From Parus major (lineage: Eukaryota; Chordata; Aves; Passeriformes; Paridae), in contig NC_031772.1 of the NCBI RefSeq assembly GCF_001522545.3, positions 3,869,787-3,933,786 on the forward strand: DNA of 64,000 nucleotides, in the 5' to 3' direction. Below are positions 47,326 to 59,643 of the stretch, in pieces. The position numbers were made by a program, and so were the translations under genes. A model generated the notes under the pieces. The model made no database searches. It was not told the origin of the DNA and saw only the letters and a program-made list of their open reading frames with translations. The first letter of the stretch is position 1. Each line of letters starts with the position of its first letter.

Positions 47326-49696
47326 AGGATGAATTTTTTTCCTTAATAGTTTAATCTTGTGGTCAATTAAATCCCCGAGCGTTGTATTAATTATTATATG
47401 AATTCTAGGCATCTCCTAATTTAAAGGTTAGTTATGGTGTACCACAACTGGACTGGAGTCCAGGACTTACATTTTTCAAAAAATTCTACAGCATAGGGGC
47501 AAAAATCCCCTCTTCTGGAAGAAGACAAGGAAATACCTTTACATTGTGCTTTCCTAACCTGGGATACTTTAAATGTGTCCTGGATTTTACACCAGAGGTG
47601 AGCCTGCATTATGTCACAGATCATTAGAAACCTGTTTACTGCTGCACCACATATTCCTGTCACCAGTTGCAATAAACAGGGTTTCTAAGCAGAATTTTAA
47701 GCATTAATCTCATCTCCAACTGCTGAGCTTTACTCCTATATTGCTGGGCACAGCAGCTTGGAATAGGGGCTTACTATTCCATCTGTTAGACATATAGAGA
47801 CTATCGGTTTGTGAAGTACTTTCTTGGTACTCTTTTTGTTAGAATAAAGTCCTGGATTTCCTCGGGGAAGCAAGGGACATATGCTGGTGCTCTATGGTTT
47901 CTGAGTTACTGCAGAGATGAATTCCTCTTGGCCAGCTTTCTGTTGAATAGGTGCTGGAATCATATAAAACAGCAACTTGTGAAAAAAAACAACCCCACAG
48001 TAAAATGGTGAGTTTGCCGGCCAAATCAGTGATCTTTTTTCAACTAATTATTTTTCTTGCTCAAAATGAAGACAGTTTGTCTTTGAAAAGACTGTCTATC
48101 ATTAAAAAAGAAAAGTATGGAAAGTTTTTGAAACAACTATAACAGATGTCATAGCAGTTGAAAGTACAATTAGAAAGCACAACGCCGCAGAAATAAAACT
48201 TCAAACAAAAACAGAAAGAGTTCTTTGTGCACATCAATAATTTAGAATGATTTAAGAACTGTTTTATAGATGCAAGTGGAGCTCTTTCTGTCTATATATA
48301 AATCGAATGTGGTCTTTATAGGCAAACAAAAAGGGGATACAATCCTTTTAAATTATTTTTAGGATAATTGTTTCCACAGCAAACATCATTATTTATCAGT
48401 TTTGAAAAGAAGCCAACTGCCAACATTTGAAATGCACAAACCTTGGCACACAACACAGAAAATGGTAATCTCCCCCCTTTTCAAAACCAGTTTTGCATTT
48501 ATTTTACACATTTGTCAAGTTCTTATCTCAAAGCCCATGCAGTTTACCTATTTCTATCAAAAATCATTATATTTTATTTTTAATCACCTTCCCATAGCTA
48601 ATTTGGTAACTCAGGAAGGGAAACTGTTATTGCTACCAGATGCTGTTACCTTCCTGCTCACTCACATATTCCTATAAATTGATTCAACAGCCTGGAAAAC
48701 AAGGTTTAATATATATTATTATGCCTTCTGGATTTCTTCTGTTATAATATCTTTTTTTACATAAACAGTTTTATTTTAGTGATGCAAACATCCTAAAGCT
48801 ACGCTACAGACACATCCCATAGTAATTCCTTCAGGAGAGTGCTGCAGGATGCTGCTGGTTCTTTGCCAGCAAGAATTTCTCTGTAGCTTTATTTCTAAAA
48901 AATAAAACTAGGCAGCTTCATGTATAGAGAGCTGAGATTTTCTTTTCAGATGAGGAGGGAATAAATGACGGTCCTTGAGACTGTCAGTTTTCTACAGAGG
49001 GAATGGGAACAGATGTTCTTGTAGGTCACAGAAGAGAAACCAGTTCCCCAAAAACTTCCACACTGGAATCAGAACACACTTTCACTGGAGACAGACAGGA
49101 AAGCTCCAGCCCAGCCACTTTGCTGCTCGAAACAGCAAAAATTACAAGAAAAAAATCAAACAAAACGAACAAATGGCAAACTTTGAGACTTCAGTCCTGC
49201 CATTACCATTTATTAACCCCATAATCTATGTAGGTTGGCCCTCACTGGTGAAAAACCCCACATTGATTCTGCCAATTTAGCAACAAGTCTTCCAGAAACA
49301 TAATCATAATTTGCAGATACCTGGGACCATTTACCCTCAGTATTTTCTGTGACTGATGATATTTGAGTTGTTAGCTGTGTAAAATTAAAGCTCCAACCTG
49401 CTCCATAGAATATTTCATGTGGGCCATATAGGAAGTGATGTTTACAAAATACTCATCCTAAAACAGGCTGCTGAAAAGTTGTCTTGTGTAATAAAGAGAA
49501 TTCCTATTGTGAATCAGACTCCAAACTATAAATACTTGATTTATTTTCCGCTGAGTTTTCCACACCTGTGTATGGAGAGAAATTAGCAATGACCATTCTT
49601 AAGAATGACAGAACTGTCTCTCAGGAGCTGATTTATGAATATTGGTGGATTTTAATTTATTTTTTTTTGTGAAGCCTTGCACAAAGAAATTATGTC

Positions 49697-49765
49697 ATTA
49701 TATTATTATTATCATTATTATTATTATCATTATTATCCTTATCCTTATTATTGTTATTACTACTG
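49697..49765. repeat. (ATT)n trinucleotide repeat
   Basis: ATT units interrupted by ATC and CTT variants over about 70 bases. It yields runs of Ile in one frame of each strand, which explains the spurious open frames there. Confidence 0.95.
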
Positions 49766-50816
49766 CTGGCAATTTTACAGAAATATGCTTTCCTTGTAAT
49801 ATATCAGCTAAAATAAAAATCATTATATCTAAATAGAGATGGTATAGAAATATAAGTAAGTATAAATATAAATCTATGATTTTACAGAGCAATTCTAACT
49901 CTCCTTTCTGCCTAAATCCCTCCTGCCTCCAGTGCCGAAGGCAATACGACAATAATGACAATAATGTCAAAAGTCAAACAGCAGCTCTGGTGACTCCTCC
50001 TTTAATATGTGAATCTCTCCACACTTTTGCCTGGAGGGCACCATCATCACAGTCAATTTCTAGGTTTTCAAACTAACAAAAACCAAGACAACAATAACAA
50101 ATACGGGCCAGTCTCCTACTCGACAGCATCTAAAAAGTCCCCAGAGGTTACAGATGTATAAATAATACGTTATTTTCTGAACAATTCTTCTTTTCTGGCC
50201 TCTGTGAGCAGGCACATGTACACACACATATCCCATTTTCTGCTCCATCTCCCAGAGATGTTCCATCATCCACCACATTCCACATCAAAAAGGCATCTTC
50301 CACCACACCACAAGAGGCTCTCCACTCAACTGTCAGCAAAATTTGTACAGCCCTGGATCCCCTCGCTGACAACACACACCCAAAAAAGCCATGGGATATG
50401 TCAGCAAATTCACACAAGCCAGGTCTAACTATCAAAACATCACAGAGCAGCCCCAGTGATGGGTAAAACAGACAGATTCAAAACTGCACCATGTTTTATA
50501 GATTATAACATCTCAGAATACACCTGGAAGCAGAATTTTATTTATTAAACTGCTTGTTATAGGCTGTCACATTCTGTGAACCAGAAGAAAAATCCGCTTT
50601 GGAAACTACTTTCACACTGACTATGAAATAAAAGAAGAAAATAAATCAGTTGGTACTTTGACACCAATATGGAAAGGCCAAGCATGACCAAAGAGGTGTA
50701 TTGGGGAATTCTGTGTTGGAGTAATCCCTCTTTCTAGTTTGTACTCATTCACCTCCAATTTCAGGGTGCACAGCTGTCTCTCCTTCCATCTTTTTATCAA
50801 TCCTGCTCCAAGAAGG

Positions 50817-50953
50817 ATAATCACAGCTGGGAATCTTCAGAAGGGACCCACAAGGATCTTTGAGTCCAATTCTTCAGTGAATGGCCCATGCAAGGATAAA
50901 ATCCCCCTTAAACCTTGGCATTATCAGCACCAGGCTGTAAACTGAGCTAATCC
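50817..50953 (-). mobile_element. TguSINE1-type tRNA-Ile-derived SINE
   Basis: Read on the minus strand from 50953 it begins GGATTAGCTCAGTTTACAGC, then CTGGTGCTGATAATGCCAAG, which is a tRNA-Ile head with an A-box-like region and anticodon arm. The expected GGTTCGATCC-type B box is diverged. The tail reads GGGCCATTCACTG, TTGGACTCAAAGATCCTTGT and GGGTCCCTTC, which is CR1-derived. This head-plus-tail structure is that of TguSINE1, a family known from songbirds that relies on CR1 machinery. The copy is degraded. It is the best taxonomic clue in the window. Confidence 0.87.
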
Positions 50954-51970
50954 AGTTGAAATGATAATGATTGATTACAATTGTGGGCTCCTGCTCTTTC
51001 AGGCATCTTTCAGGATGAATTTCCAAAGGACAGCTGATAATATGAAAAACCTACAGAGAGAACTGTCCATCCCCAGAAACAACACACAAATCCCATACAC
51101 AGTCCAAAGTGTTGGAGTGGTGCCTTCTGCCCAAACAATCAAATATGAAAAATGATTTCCTGCAATCTGCAGCCCCAGTGGCTTCTGAGATGAGCATGTG
51201 GGCCATTATCAGCTCTGCTAACAAGAATTCATGTAACTTTATCAAAGGAATTCAACACAATGTCTGAGATATAATGAAGAACACATTTATTCTGGTTTCA
51301 TGACTACACATCAAGATCTTTTTCTTCTTCCACTCTGAGGTTAGTTCACTATCTTATGCACAGAATCCTCGAATGGGTAGGGTTAGAAGTTCACTAAGGA
51401 TTTATTACTTGTTATTATCAGGAATATTCTAATGCACTAAACATTCTAAAACACTTTGGAGATTAACCTTAATGTGCAGTTTTGTCTCAGCCTTGCTGTC
51501 TCCAGAAGCCTCTGGGCAGCAAGTCCTGCACAAAAGGGAAGGAGAGCCCTTAATTGCCATCTTCATGTGACTGTTACACAGGAGACAGACACACTCTGCA
51601 GAGCCATCTCAGATATTCAAGATCCAATCAGAAAAAAAGTCCCTGAGTACACAAAAAACAAAAAGCTACACAAAATACCATTCACCAGTGCTGGATTTGC
51701 TCTTCTGACAGCAGGAGCACAGACTGCTGTCACAATCATGAGCTCTGTATTTCACTGATCTGGAACATCCAGCTGTGGGCAGCAGGACAAACTCTGGCTC
51801 ACTGGTAGGAACCCTCAGGAAAGAACTGGATTCTATAAAGTGCAGCTTCTGTGAATTTCTTGAAGGTCCTCCTCAGTCACAAATACTGCAAAACTTCCAA
51901 AGTCACCAATTAACAATTTATATGACTGATCTGCATTTTTATCTGTATTTTTATCTCCTTCCTCCTCTCT

Positions 51971-51994
51971 GTGTGTGTGTGTGCAGCTGCACAC
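51971..51994. repeat. GT tract ending in a 16-bp palindrome
   Basis: A short GT run leads into GTGTGCAGCTGCACAC (51979-51994), a perfect 16-base palindrome centred on CAGCTG, which is also an E-box. Confidence 0.9.
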
Positions 51995-54778
51995 TTGGGC
52001 ACACAAATGCAGGAGCACAGTGCCCCTGAGCAGGTTTGGTGCTCAGGCAGGGCAGGCTGAGCCCCCTTGGTGCATTCCCCAAGATTCCAAGGATTTCTGT
52101 AATGTGACAAAAACATTTGGCAACCTCTCAGGACACAGATTGTCCACATCTTACTGCTTATAACGAGGATTGAAGGCAAAGTTATTAAAGAACTCACAGA
52201 CATTAAAAATGTCACCAACTGCAGGTCTCAGGTTAATGACTTTTCCCCAGAGGTAACACCAAGCAGAGAATCCTGTGGGTCAGTTTTAAGACCAGTGCTA
52301 AAGAAAAGATTCCTGGGCCTAATCCAAAAGCTTTTTAAGGTCCCTGGGTGCCAATCAACAATTTTTCTCTTCTTCTTATACTTGTCAAATTTGATATAGC
52401 TCAGATGAACCTATATAAAACAATTCACAGTATTGAAGGAAAAGTGGGAATGTCCCTGAAGAGACAACTGACTGAAGAGTAGCTCCCTGATTTCCTTCTT
52501 ATTTGCCCATTTTTTTGCACAGACTGACATGAATACCTCACTAAAAATTTGTTTCAAAGCCTTTTCAGTGAAGAAAATTTCATTATTTCACCGTGTTTAT
52601 ACAGACTCATAATTTGTAGTGTTTAGACAGAGATACATTAAAGTCACTGAAATCTAATAAATAAAACATATTAATAAATTATATATCAATGCAAGAAACT
52701 GCCTTAGCCCATCTGCCAAGATAACTATGAAGTAGGTATTTTACTCATCAGAAAAAGAGCACTCCTAAAAATAATTCTGCAAATAAAGCTCTAATATAAA
52801 TTTAATGTAAAAGGTGTGACCTTGGAGTACTTCACTAGCATCTCTTGCATAATTGCCTTTATATTTATAAATCTTTCAGCAATGGTTAAGCACACAATCA
52901 TAACGTCATGAGTACAGACACTTCAAAAATTAAAGCTTTACCTTTATTAATTATTTATATTTTGTGAATCTAAGTGTTAACAGAGTTTGCCTTGGTTTTA
53001 TGGGTTTGGGTTTTCTTGGATTGACTGACTGACAGACAATCACTTCTACTATTAGCCCACCTTTTTAACAGTTGTCAGTTCACTTGTAGGTTAAATTTAA
53101 CAACAAAAAAAACCACTTGTGGAAAATGCCTCCACCCAGAATAGAGCACTGTGCTTCTTATCTTTCAGTATTCTCTGAGGATAGAAAATGTAAAAATATC
53201 TCTGACTAATCCAGTGGACATTTGCACTGCACATGTCACTCAAGGTTTTGGGAGAAATAAACCTTTAAATTCAAGTACTATTGTACCCACTGCTGATGAA
53301 ACAACCCCAGGGTCTGTTCAAATTTAGACTCTAGAATGAGCATGGTTTTGCTCCTAATTTGGGGAGTTGCTCATGTATTCATGTGAAGAATTCACAAATA
53401 TTTCACATTTGTGAAGAAAATAGCCTTTCTCTCATTATATCTTTAACATGCCAGTACTGACATGTCAAACAAGCAGCACAGAGACCACGTGAGGTGCTGG
53501 CACCAACTGCACACTTTGCACAGACACCGTGTGGCTCAGCTTCGTGCCCCTTGTCCTCCTTCTCATTCCTTCCCTTTTCCATCTGGTTGCTTTCAGATTA
53601 ATTGTTGGGAAAGCCCCCACCAGCCTGTTGCTGTTTCAGGTGTTCTGCACCTGCTCATTCTCCTCCCCTCTAATCCTGAGTAGCCCAGTCCTTTGGCAGT
53701 GATTAATTTAAACAGCATAAACCCTCTTTCCCGCTAATGAAATCCAATAAATAAATACGGTTACTCTTTCATTACCGCGGTCTCCGGCCATCTGAAAATA
53801 TTTCACTCAGCGGACAGAAACGATGCAAAACTCCCTATTCCTTAAAGCAATAAAGGGAAAGGTGTTCTTTAATAAAGTGGGAGGGGAGAGCTGCCAGATG
53901 CAGAGTTTGGAGCCTGCCGTGTGCTGGGCCCCGGGACACAGCCCCAGAGCCTGGGGTTTGGGCTTTGGAGGAGCAGGAGGGGCTGAAGGAGGGAGCACTG
54001 CCCCCAAGGAGCTCTGGAGCACAGGGCAATCCCCCTCCTCAGCAAAAATCCCATTTATTCGTACTCCTGGACTGAATGAACAGTGGGTAAGCCTGATAAT
54101 ATGGGTCATTAATGGAATTTTCCTACAATATTTTCCTCTGGTTTGCACCCCAAACCCCAGGAGAACATGCTATCCATGTCTGAATACAACCAGCAGCACG
54201 AGCTGGGCAAAAACCTTCCAAAAGATCAAGCTTTGCTCAAACTGCTCCCACTGAAGACATCCTGTACATCCCCACTGATTTCACTGTGGCAAGAATGCCT
54301 TTTATTGCTCCAGCCTATGTGAGGAGTTTGAAATATTTCTTGTCATGCAGTCAAACAGAATAATTGTACCAGCATCTAAATCCGGCTGGAAGGCACAGCC
54401 AAATTCTTTTCTGGCTCATTTCACCTTCCTAATGCCAGAATTCATATGGAGGTTTCTGTAAAGCCTATACAGGGCAGTGTCAAACACAATCCTACCCCAC
54501 ACAATAGAGATTTTTTCCAGGATATGTATTGAAGCAGATGAATTTGAAATGTAGTTTCTGTGAGTAATTGTGCAGGTAAAATGTGGGGCTGTGTTCTAGG
54601 GGGGATTTTGTAACTGTTTCCTTGCACTAGTGATTTCAAAATAAAGTGCAGATTAGTCTTGATATGGTTTTCACTCAGAAATAGATGCACAAGCAAAATG
54701 CTGGTGTAACATGTCAGAAAAAGGCATTTGACAAAAATATAGCACTGCATGTAATCCATGCAGTAAAAACAATTTTAG

Positions 54779-54795
54779 ATATATATATATATATA
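54779..54795. repeat. Short TA tract
   Basis: About eight AT units in the large intron; a minor microsatellite. Confidence 0.9.
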
Positions 54796-57700
54796 AAGAC
54801 CCCAAACCATGCAGACTTCCAAGGATGTTTGACTTTGTTGCCCTCTAATGTTAAATCTGACCATACTTCCTCTAAAAGGATGATGAAAGGATGCAGAGTA
54901 ATTGAGATTAAATGGCATTTCTCCTTCAAAAAGCTTAAAGGTATGGCTGTAATTGGGCTCTAAATGCTCTGCCATGAGACAGCTCTGGAAATTCTGCCCC
55001 ACCAACACATGCAAACAAATCACAGGAATTGCAACAACCTCATATTAGCTGTCTTTTAAAGAAGTTGTGAAGCCATGTTCTCCTCAGCCCTAATTACCTT
55101 GAAATAATTTTGATTAGAAGAAAGTGGCACGTTTTTGTCTGTTGCTGAGATCACTTAAAATGGGACACGGGAAACAAAAAGTGTGTATCCTTAGGGGTAT
55201 TTTGTCTATAATCATTACATTAACTTTCATAATTTTTTTATGCTAAGATTTCACAGAAATAGCACTCCTGATAAATTAGAGTTCCTCAGTTTTTCAATTG
55301 TTGCTATCTTAATTGTTACAGAGAGTTCAGCTTTGTGAAGTTATGTCAAGGTGTATAACAGAAAAACACGTTCAATATATGCCTTCAATAATTTCTTTGT
55401 TGTTTGAAAACTTCCAACTTACAGCAAAGCTGGCATTTTATGGCCTGCAGAGCTATAAATCATTTTTAAAATCATGATGATATTACTCAAAACAGATGTG
55501 AAAACATATGTTTGCCACGGTTGTATAAACCGCTTACTTGTCATACTTAATAAATGTTGATACTTTTATTTTAACTACATTCCTTCTTAATAACTTTGAA
55601 AATCTTTTCCATGGTGAATATATTTTGCCTTGGTAAGAGTAATGGCAGGTTTGGGAAAACAAAGCTTGCTCTGTATACAAATTACATGGATGTTTTCTGC
55701 AGGGCAAGGCAGCACAGATCACACTCCTCACACTGTCCACGTCTCTGAAACACTCCACATAACTGAGGTGCACCAGAGCCCAAAATAATTACACAGGAGA
55801 AAACAGTAACAGTATTAAGAACAAAGAATCTACACAGGACTGGGACAAATCACTGAGAACTAACCCCAGTGGTTCCTACAGAAACTGCAATATAAGTCTG
55901 TCCCAGTGATAAATGCAAAATCAGCTTGGAATCCTGGATATACACAGTTGGTGCCTTTAAAATTTCTGTATTAGTCCCACTTTAATGTCATCAAAAGGTT
56001 CTGGTTCTGGAACCATGGGATGACTTGAGAAATAAAAATAAAGAAATAGAATTTCTCTTTCTTATTTTCTGAGAAAAACTTGACATCTACAGACCAAGCA
56101 GAAAAGCAGAAACTTTCTTCTATCTCTAAAATAATGTATTAAAATGACTCACGATTTCAAAGCACTTTTTTCTGGTGCAGGTGGATCTCTGAACACTAAA
56201 TTAATTCTAAAAACATCCCCTAAGTGCATGCAGAACTAACACATGTAGAAAGACGTATTTCCCAGTACTTAATCAATTAAAGAAATTATGCAAAAATGTA
56301 GACTAGGAAATGAATAAACCTACACAACTTTAATCTTAAGGAGAATTATGGCACACAAACTGTTAGCATCAGATCTTTGTGATTTCATCCATGTTAAAAG
56401 GAATGATCACAGGAGCCTGGGAATTGGGTTCACAGGTGGTGGAGGTTCAATTATTTTCGCTTTGGGGATTTCTGAATTATTTTTTCAGATTCTTAAACTG
56501 TACCTTCCTTCATCCATCCTGAGTGACAGAACTGCTACTACCAAGAAGTACATGATTTGCATCTTTGAACCCCACAGGATACTGAATTGCTTTGCTGAAA
56601 AATGACTGAACATGTGGCAAGAAACCATGCACAGTTCAACAGAATTAAAATCAACTACACTTTCAGGCTTAGATTAAATACTCACTATGCAATTACTACA
56701 GAAATGCAATTTTTAAATCTTAGGAGTGAAGGTATGGCTGGCAACTTTCAGTAAATGTCAACAGGAGTCAAGAGGGAAGGATTTAAGCAGGATGATCCAG
56801 ACAGAAAATTATCTCAGAATGGCACAGAAGGGCTCTTTTGGGGTTCATGAGGAAAGTGCTTAAATGGCCAGAAAAACCAGTGAATAGAAAACAGCTTCTG
56901 TCTTCAAGGAGAGTTGAGTATGAAAATACAAAATGTAAGGAGCAAGTTTCAGGCTCTTCCTACCCAAGACTGCATCAGTCACAGAGCTCTAGGGAATAGG
57001 GCTGATTGTACCGTGACACTGCTCAAATAATTTTATATAACTCTGGAGCTACAGGGCATGGAGGGCCTCAAAATTCTCTTCTGAGTAGCCCATAAAATCT
57101 TCTATGCCTGCCTTTTAGTTTTCTCTGAAAACTCATGACAATCACCTCAACCAAAATATAAATCAGCTTGTGCTTTCATTTATGATGATAAATATGAATA
57201 TTCTCAGTAGCCTTACAAGTACATTTAGCTTATGTTGTCTCTTCCTTATTATTCTTTTCCTTCACATCTTTTTCACTCTAAAACCTCACTATCCCCCTCA
57301 GCATCTCTTGTAGTATTTTCCCAGAATAAATCCCTGAGTATTCACCTTCTCCAGACCCAAGAACCTCTGCAAGGAGAATCCAGCAGAGGAAACACTTCCC
57401 TGCCTACAGGAGAATCCCTCCAGGCCAAACATCACCTCTTCCCTTGCTGCCCCTCACTGGTGACACAATATAAAATTATATTGCTCACCCAGAGCATCAG
57501 AGCAGTCTGCACACACATCCCCTGCAGGCAAACAAACAATACCACGTGACTGATCAAGTATTTGCTCGGAACTTCATAAATAATTGAGCCAAAAGACCTG
57601 CAAAATATTACTCTCATGCTATATAAACAGAGAGAAGCAAAGTTCTCATTGCTTACATTTCCATGTGAGTTCACTGGATACATTATTCATTGCAATTAGG

Positions 57701-57821
57701 CACTTAGTTCTCTTAAATTAGTAATATAATGTCATTGCATATGCATAACACAAGAAAAAGGAATAAAACACATAATAAGTGGAATTAAATGCCTGAGATG
57801 GAAAACAGTCTGTGATTTTAC

Positions 57822-57902
57822 CTTTCTCCTTTTGTATCTTTTTTAGGCTGTTCCCAGTTTCTTGGTCAATGAGTTCTCCTTCCCTGCTGTTGGTCAGCAT
57901 GG
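57822..57902 (-). CDS. DACH2: DACH2 exon, probable alternatively spliced cassette
   Basis: An 81-bp exon on the minus strand with acceptor CTTTTAG before 57902 and donor GGTAAAAT at 57821. Both ends are phase 1, so it can be included or skipped without changing frame. Translated with the split codons it reads MLTNSREGELIDQETGNS and then LKKIQKEK. The segment REGELIDQETG..KKIQKEK resembles the DACH1 stretch KEGDLAGHDMG..KRMHIEK at the same place, after the Ser/Pro linker, which supports a real ancestral exon. The mammalian DACH2 form I remember joins the Ser/Pro exon directly to the following exon, which is why I call it a cassette. It has no known fold; it is charged and probably disordered. 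Inclusion in transcripts is inferred. Confidence 0.82.
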
Positions 57903-59507
57903 CTAAAAGAATCAGAGAGCACAGTTACATAACACTGTCAGTAAAAAATGTTAAGAGAAAAGAAAATATTTAATTATGTTTCCTCTTGGTCAATATTTTG
58001 GTATTTTAACTCTTAGAGACAAGTAAAATATGCAGTTAAAACTAATCTGCTCAAGTTTATTAGACAAGGATGCCAAGAAAGAACACAAATTACTACTGAG
58101 ATGAACGTGATTTCTTATGAAATGTTCAAATTCATTGATTAATGGGAAAAGTACTTCAAGAAAACCATTTTAGGGGAAAAGTACATTTAAGGATTTAAGT
58201 ATTAGCAATTATCTATAAAGCAGTAAGCTTAATAAAAACCACAGATTGCCAGATGATAGCCAAAATTGATTTGAGACAGCAAACACCCCCCCAACATTTT
58301 AGTGCTGAAGGGAATTCTTTACACCTGTGAGAGCTGTGTTTATGAAGTTTATGACTTCAGGATGCCTCTTTGTTCTTATTTGATTAAAAAATTTCTTTCT
58401 TTTTTTTTAAATTCCACCAATTACAGACTTTACAGTTATTCCAGGGAGGGCATTTGTTACAAACTTCAGCACCATATTTTACGGAGAATTTTTTTTATAA
58501 TTGCAGAAGTAAAAATATTGTATTTCTGTCAATGAAAAATATTTATCCAGATCTTTACAACAGTAAAAGAGAGACACAGAGACATCAACAGTCTCTTTTA
58601 CTGCTGCTACAAGAAGTTAAAAATTTCTTGTCCTGTGAATTTCCAGCTTTATTTTACACAAGATGGGAATCTAATCCACAGTCTGGTGTGTGCACAGATT
58701 TAGGCAAAGAATTCAGGCTGTGTCCAGTGTGCTGGGCAGTGGCGTGGTGCTGCTGCCAGGACCAAGGTCAGAACTGCAAAATCCCAGGAATCAGCAGAGC
58801 AGGTTGTGGATGGGAGGGAACTCTCCAGTGACTCACCCAGAGCTTTTGTGCTTTAAACCTGGCTCAGCAATGCCTGCATGGGCTGCAGGCCATGAGGAGA
58901 CAGCAGTGTTGACACACACTGACGTGAAGAGATGTTAATTGACTTGCCCTAGATCCCTCTTGGAAGCACCAAGAATAGGATCTGAACTTCCTCTAGACAG
59001 AATTAGCATTTTAATTGATAGTGCACAGGCTGTGAAAGCTGTGCTGGAGAGACCAAAAAAGCCAGAAAGGCCTCAGCCTCGGGGTGCTGAAGGAATGTGT
59101 GGGCACAAGGAGGTTTTTGGAACAAAAAAGTCATATTATAATCTGTGACTTTCCTCACACACATGTGAAGAAAATGACACCTTGCTCTTTTTCAACTGCA
59201 GGTGCCTTGAACAGCACTTCCCTACCCAAGCAGGCCAAAGGAGCCGGCTGGACCAGGGAAGGTACAAGGGTGATCCCTCCGTGCAGGGGACACTGGCACA
59301 GGAGGAATCCCAGAGGCTGAGCTTTGCTGAGTGATCAACTTAATTAAAAAACAACAGGGATGAACTTCCTGGATATTTCGTAGCAAGCGAGCGCTCCCCT
59401 GTGAGTTCCCCGGCAAATCAGCATCGGCCTCCACAAGCCGACTGCGGCCCTTCCCGAGCGGGAAGTTGTTATTTATTTAATGTACATTGAGAAGGGGCAG
59501 CACTGAC
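57903..59507 (-). other. DACH2: DACH2 intron (1,605 bp)
   Basis: Separates the Ser/Pro exon from the candidate cassette exon. It contains a MIR-like stretch (58928-58995). Just inside the donor side is a CpG-rich segment (59385-59470) with a small inverted repeat. Confidence 0.82.
58928..58995 (+). repeat. Possible MIR-core-like fragment
   Basis: The stretch TTGACTTGCCCTAGATCCCT, then GGAAGCACCAAGAATAGGAT and CTGAACTTCCT, follows the order of the conserved CORE-SINE/MIR segment (ACTTGCCCAAGGTCAC, AGCAAGT, GGATTCGAACCC). Similarity is weak, so this is a tentative call. Confidence 0.35.
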
Positions 59508-59643
59508 CGATCCTGTCGGGAGTGTTGTCCAGCTGGGACGGGGAGCTGGACACGCTGCTGCTGGGGTGTGAGGACGCGTGGCTGCCGGGCCGCTGGCTGT
59601 CCTCCAGGGACGGCGCTGGAGAAGGGCTGTCCTGGATCCTCTC
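59508..59643 (-). CDS. DACH2: DACH2 coding exon: Ser/Pro-rich linker
   Basis: Most upstream DACH2 exon in the window, 136 bp, read on the minus strand. It encodes 45 residues plus one base, starting ERIQDSPSPAPSLED and ending SSSPSQLDNTPDRI. DACH proteins are nuclear transcriptional cofactors of the retinal-determination network, with an N-terminal DNA-binding Dachbox-N and a C-terminal coiled-coil Dachbox-C. This exon is the low-complexity Ser/Pro linker between them, and DSPSPAPSLE followed by SSSVSSSPS is a family hallmark. The acceptor TTTGCAG precedes 59643; the donor is GTCAGT from 59507. It starts in phase 0 and ends in phase 1, matching both the next exon and the one after it. It is far richer in GC and CpG than its surroundings. 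It lacks the DACH1-specific residues after RI, favouring DACH2. The earlier exons lie beyond 64000. Confidence 0.93.

Larger units (their letters stand above)
28221..57821 (-). other. DACH2: DACH2 large intron (29,601 bp)
   Basis: A very long phase-1 intron between the candidate cassette exon and the LPPGFP exon. It holds most of the repeats seen: TC/TA microsatellite (29110-29199), CR1 pieces (33026-33545, 46784-46888), a 32-bp tandem duplication (38887-38950), AAAC repeat (44717-44750), tRNA-like fragment (47266-47325), ATT repeat (49697-49765), a passerine SINE (50817-50953), a GT tract ending in a palindrome (51971-51994) and a TA tract (54779-54795). Several AT-rich, motif-dense blocks (about 30660-30900, 32640-32770, 38100-38420, 41060-41180) look like candidate conserved noncoding DNA. 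I found no further DACH2 exon in it. Confidence 0.8.

Noticed and set aside
49642..49970. Poly-isoleucine open frames
   Set aside because: They are translations of the ATT trinucleotide repeat.
53823..54254. A 143-codon plus-strand open frame
   Set aside because: No recognisable motif. The middle part is a Gly-rich stretch from a GC-rich patch, and it lies antisense in the DACH2 intron without splice signals.
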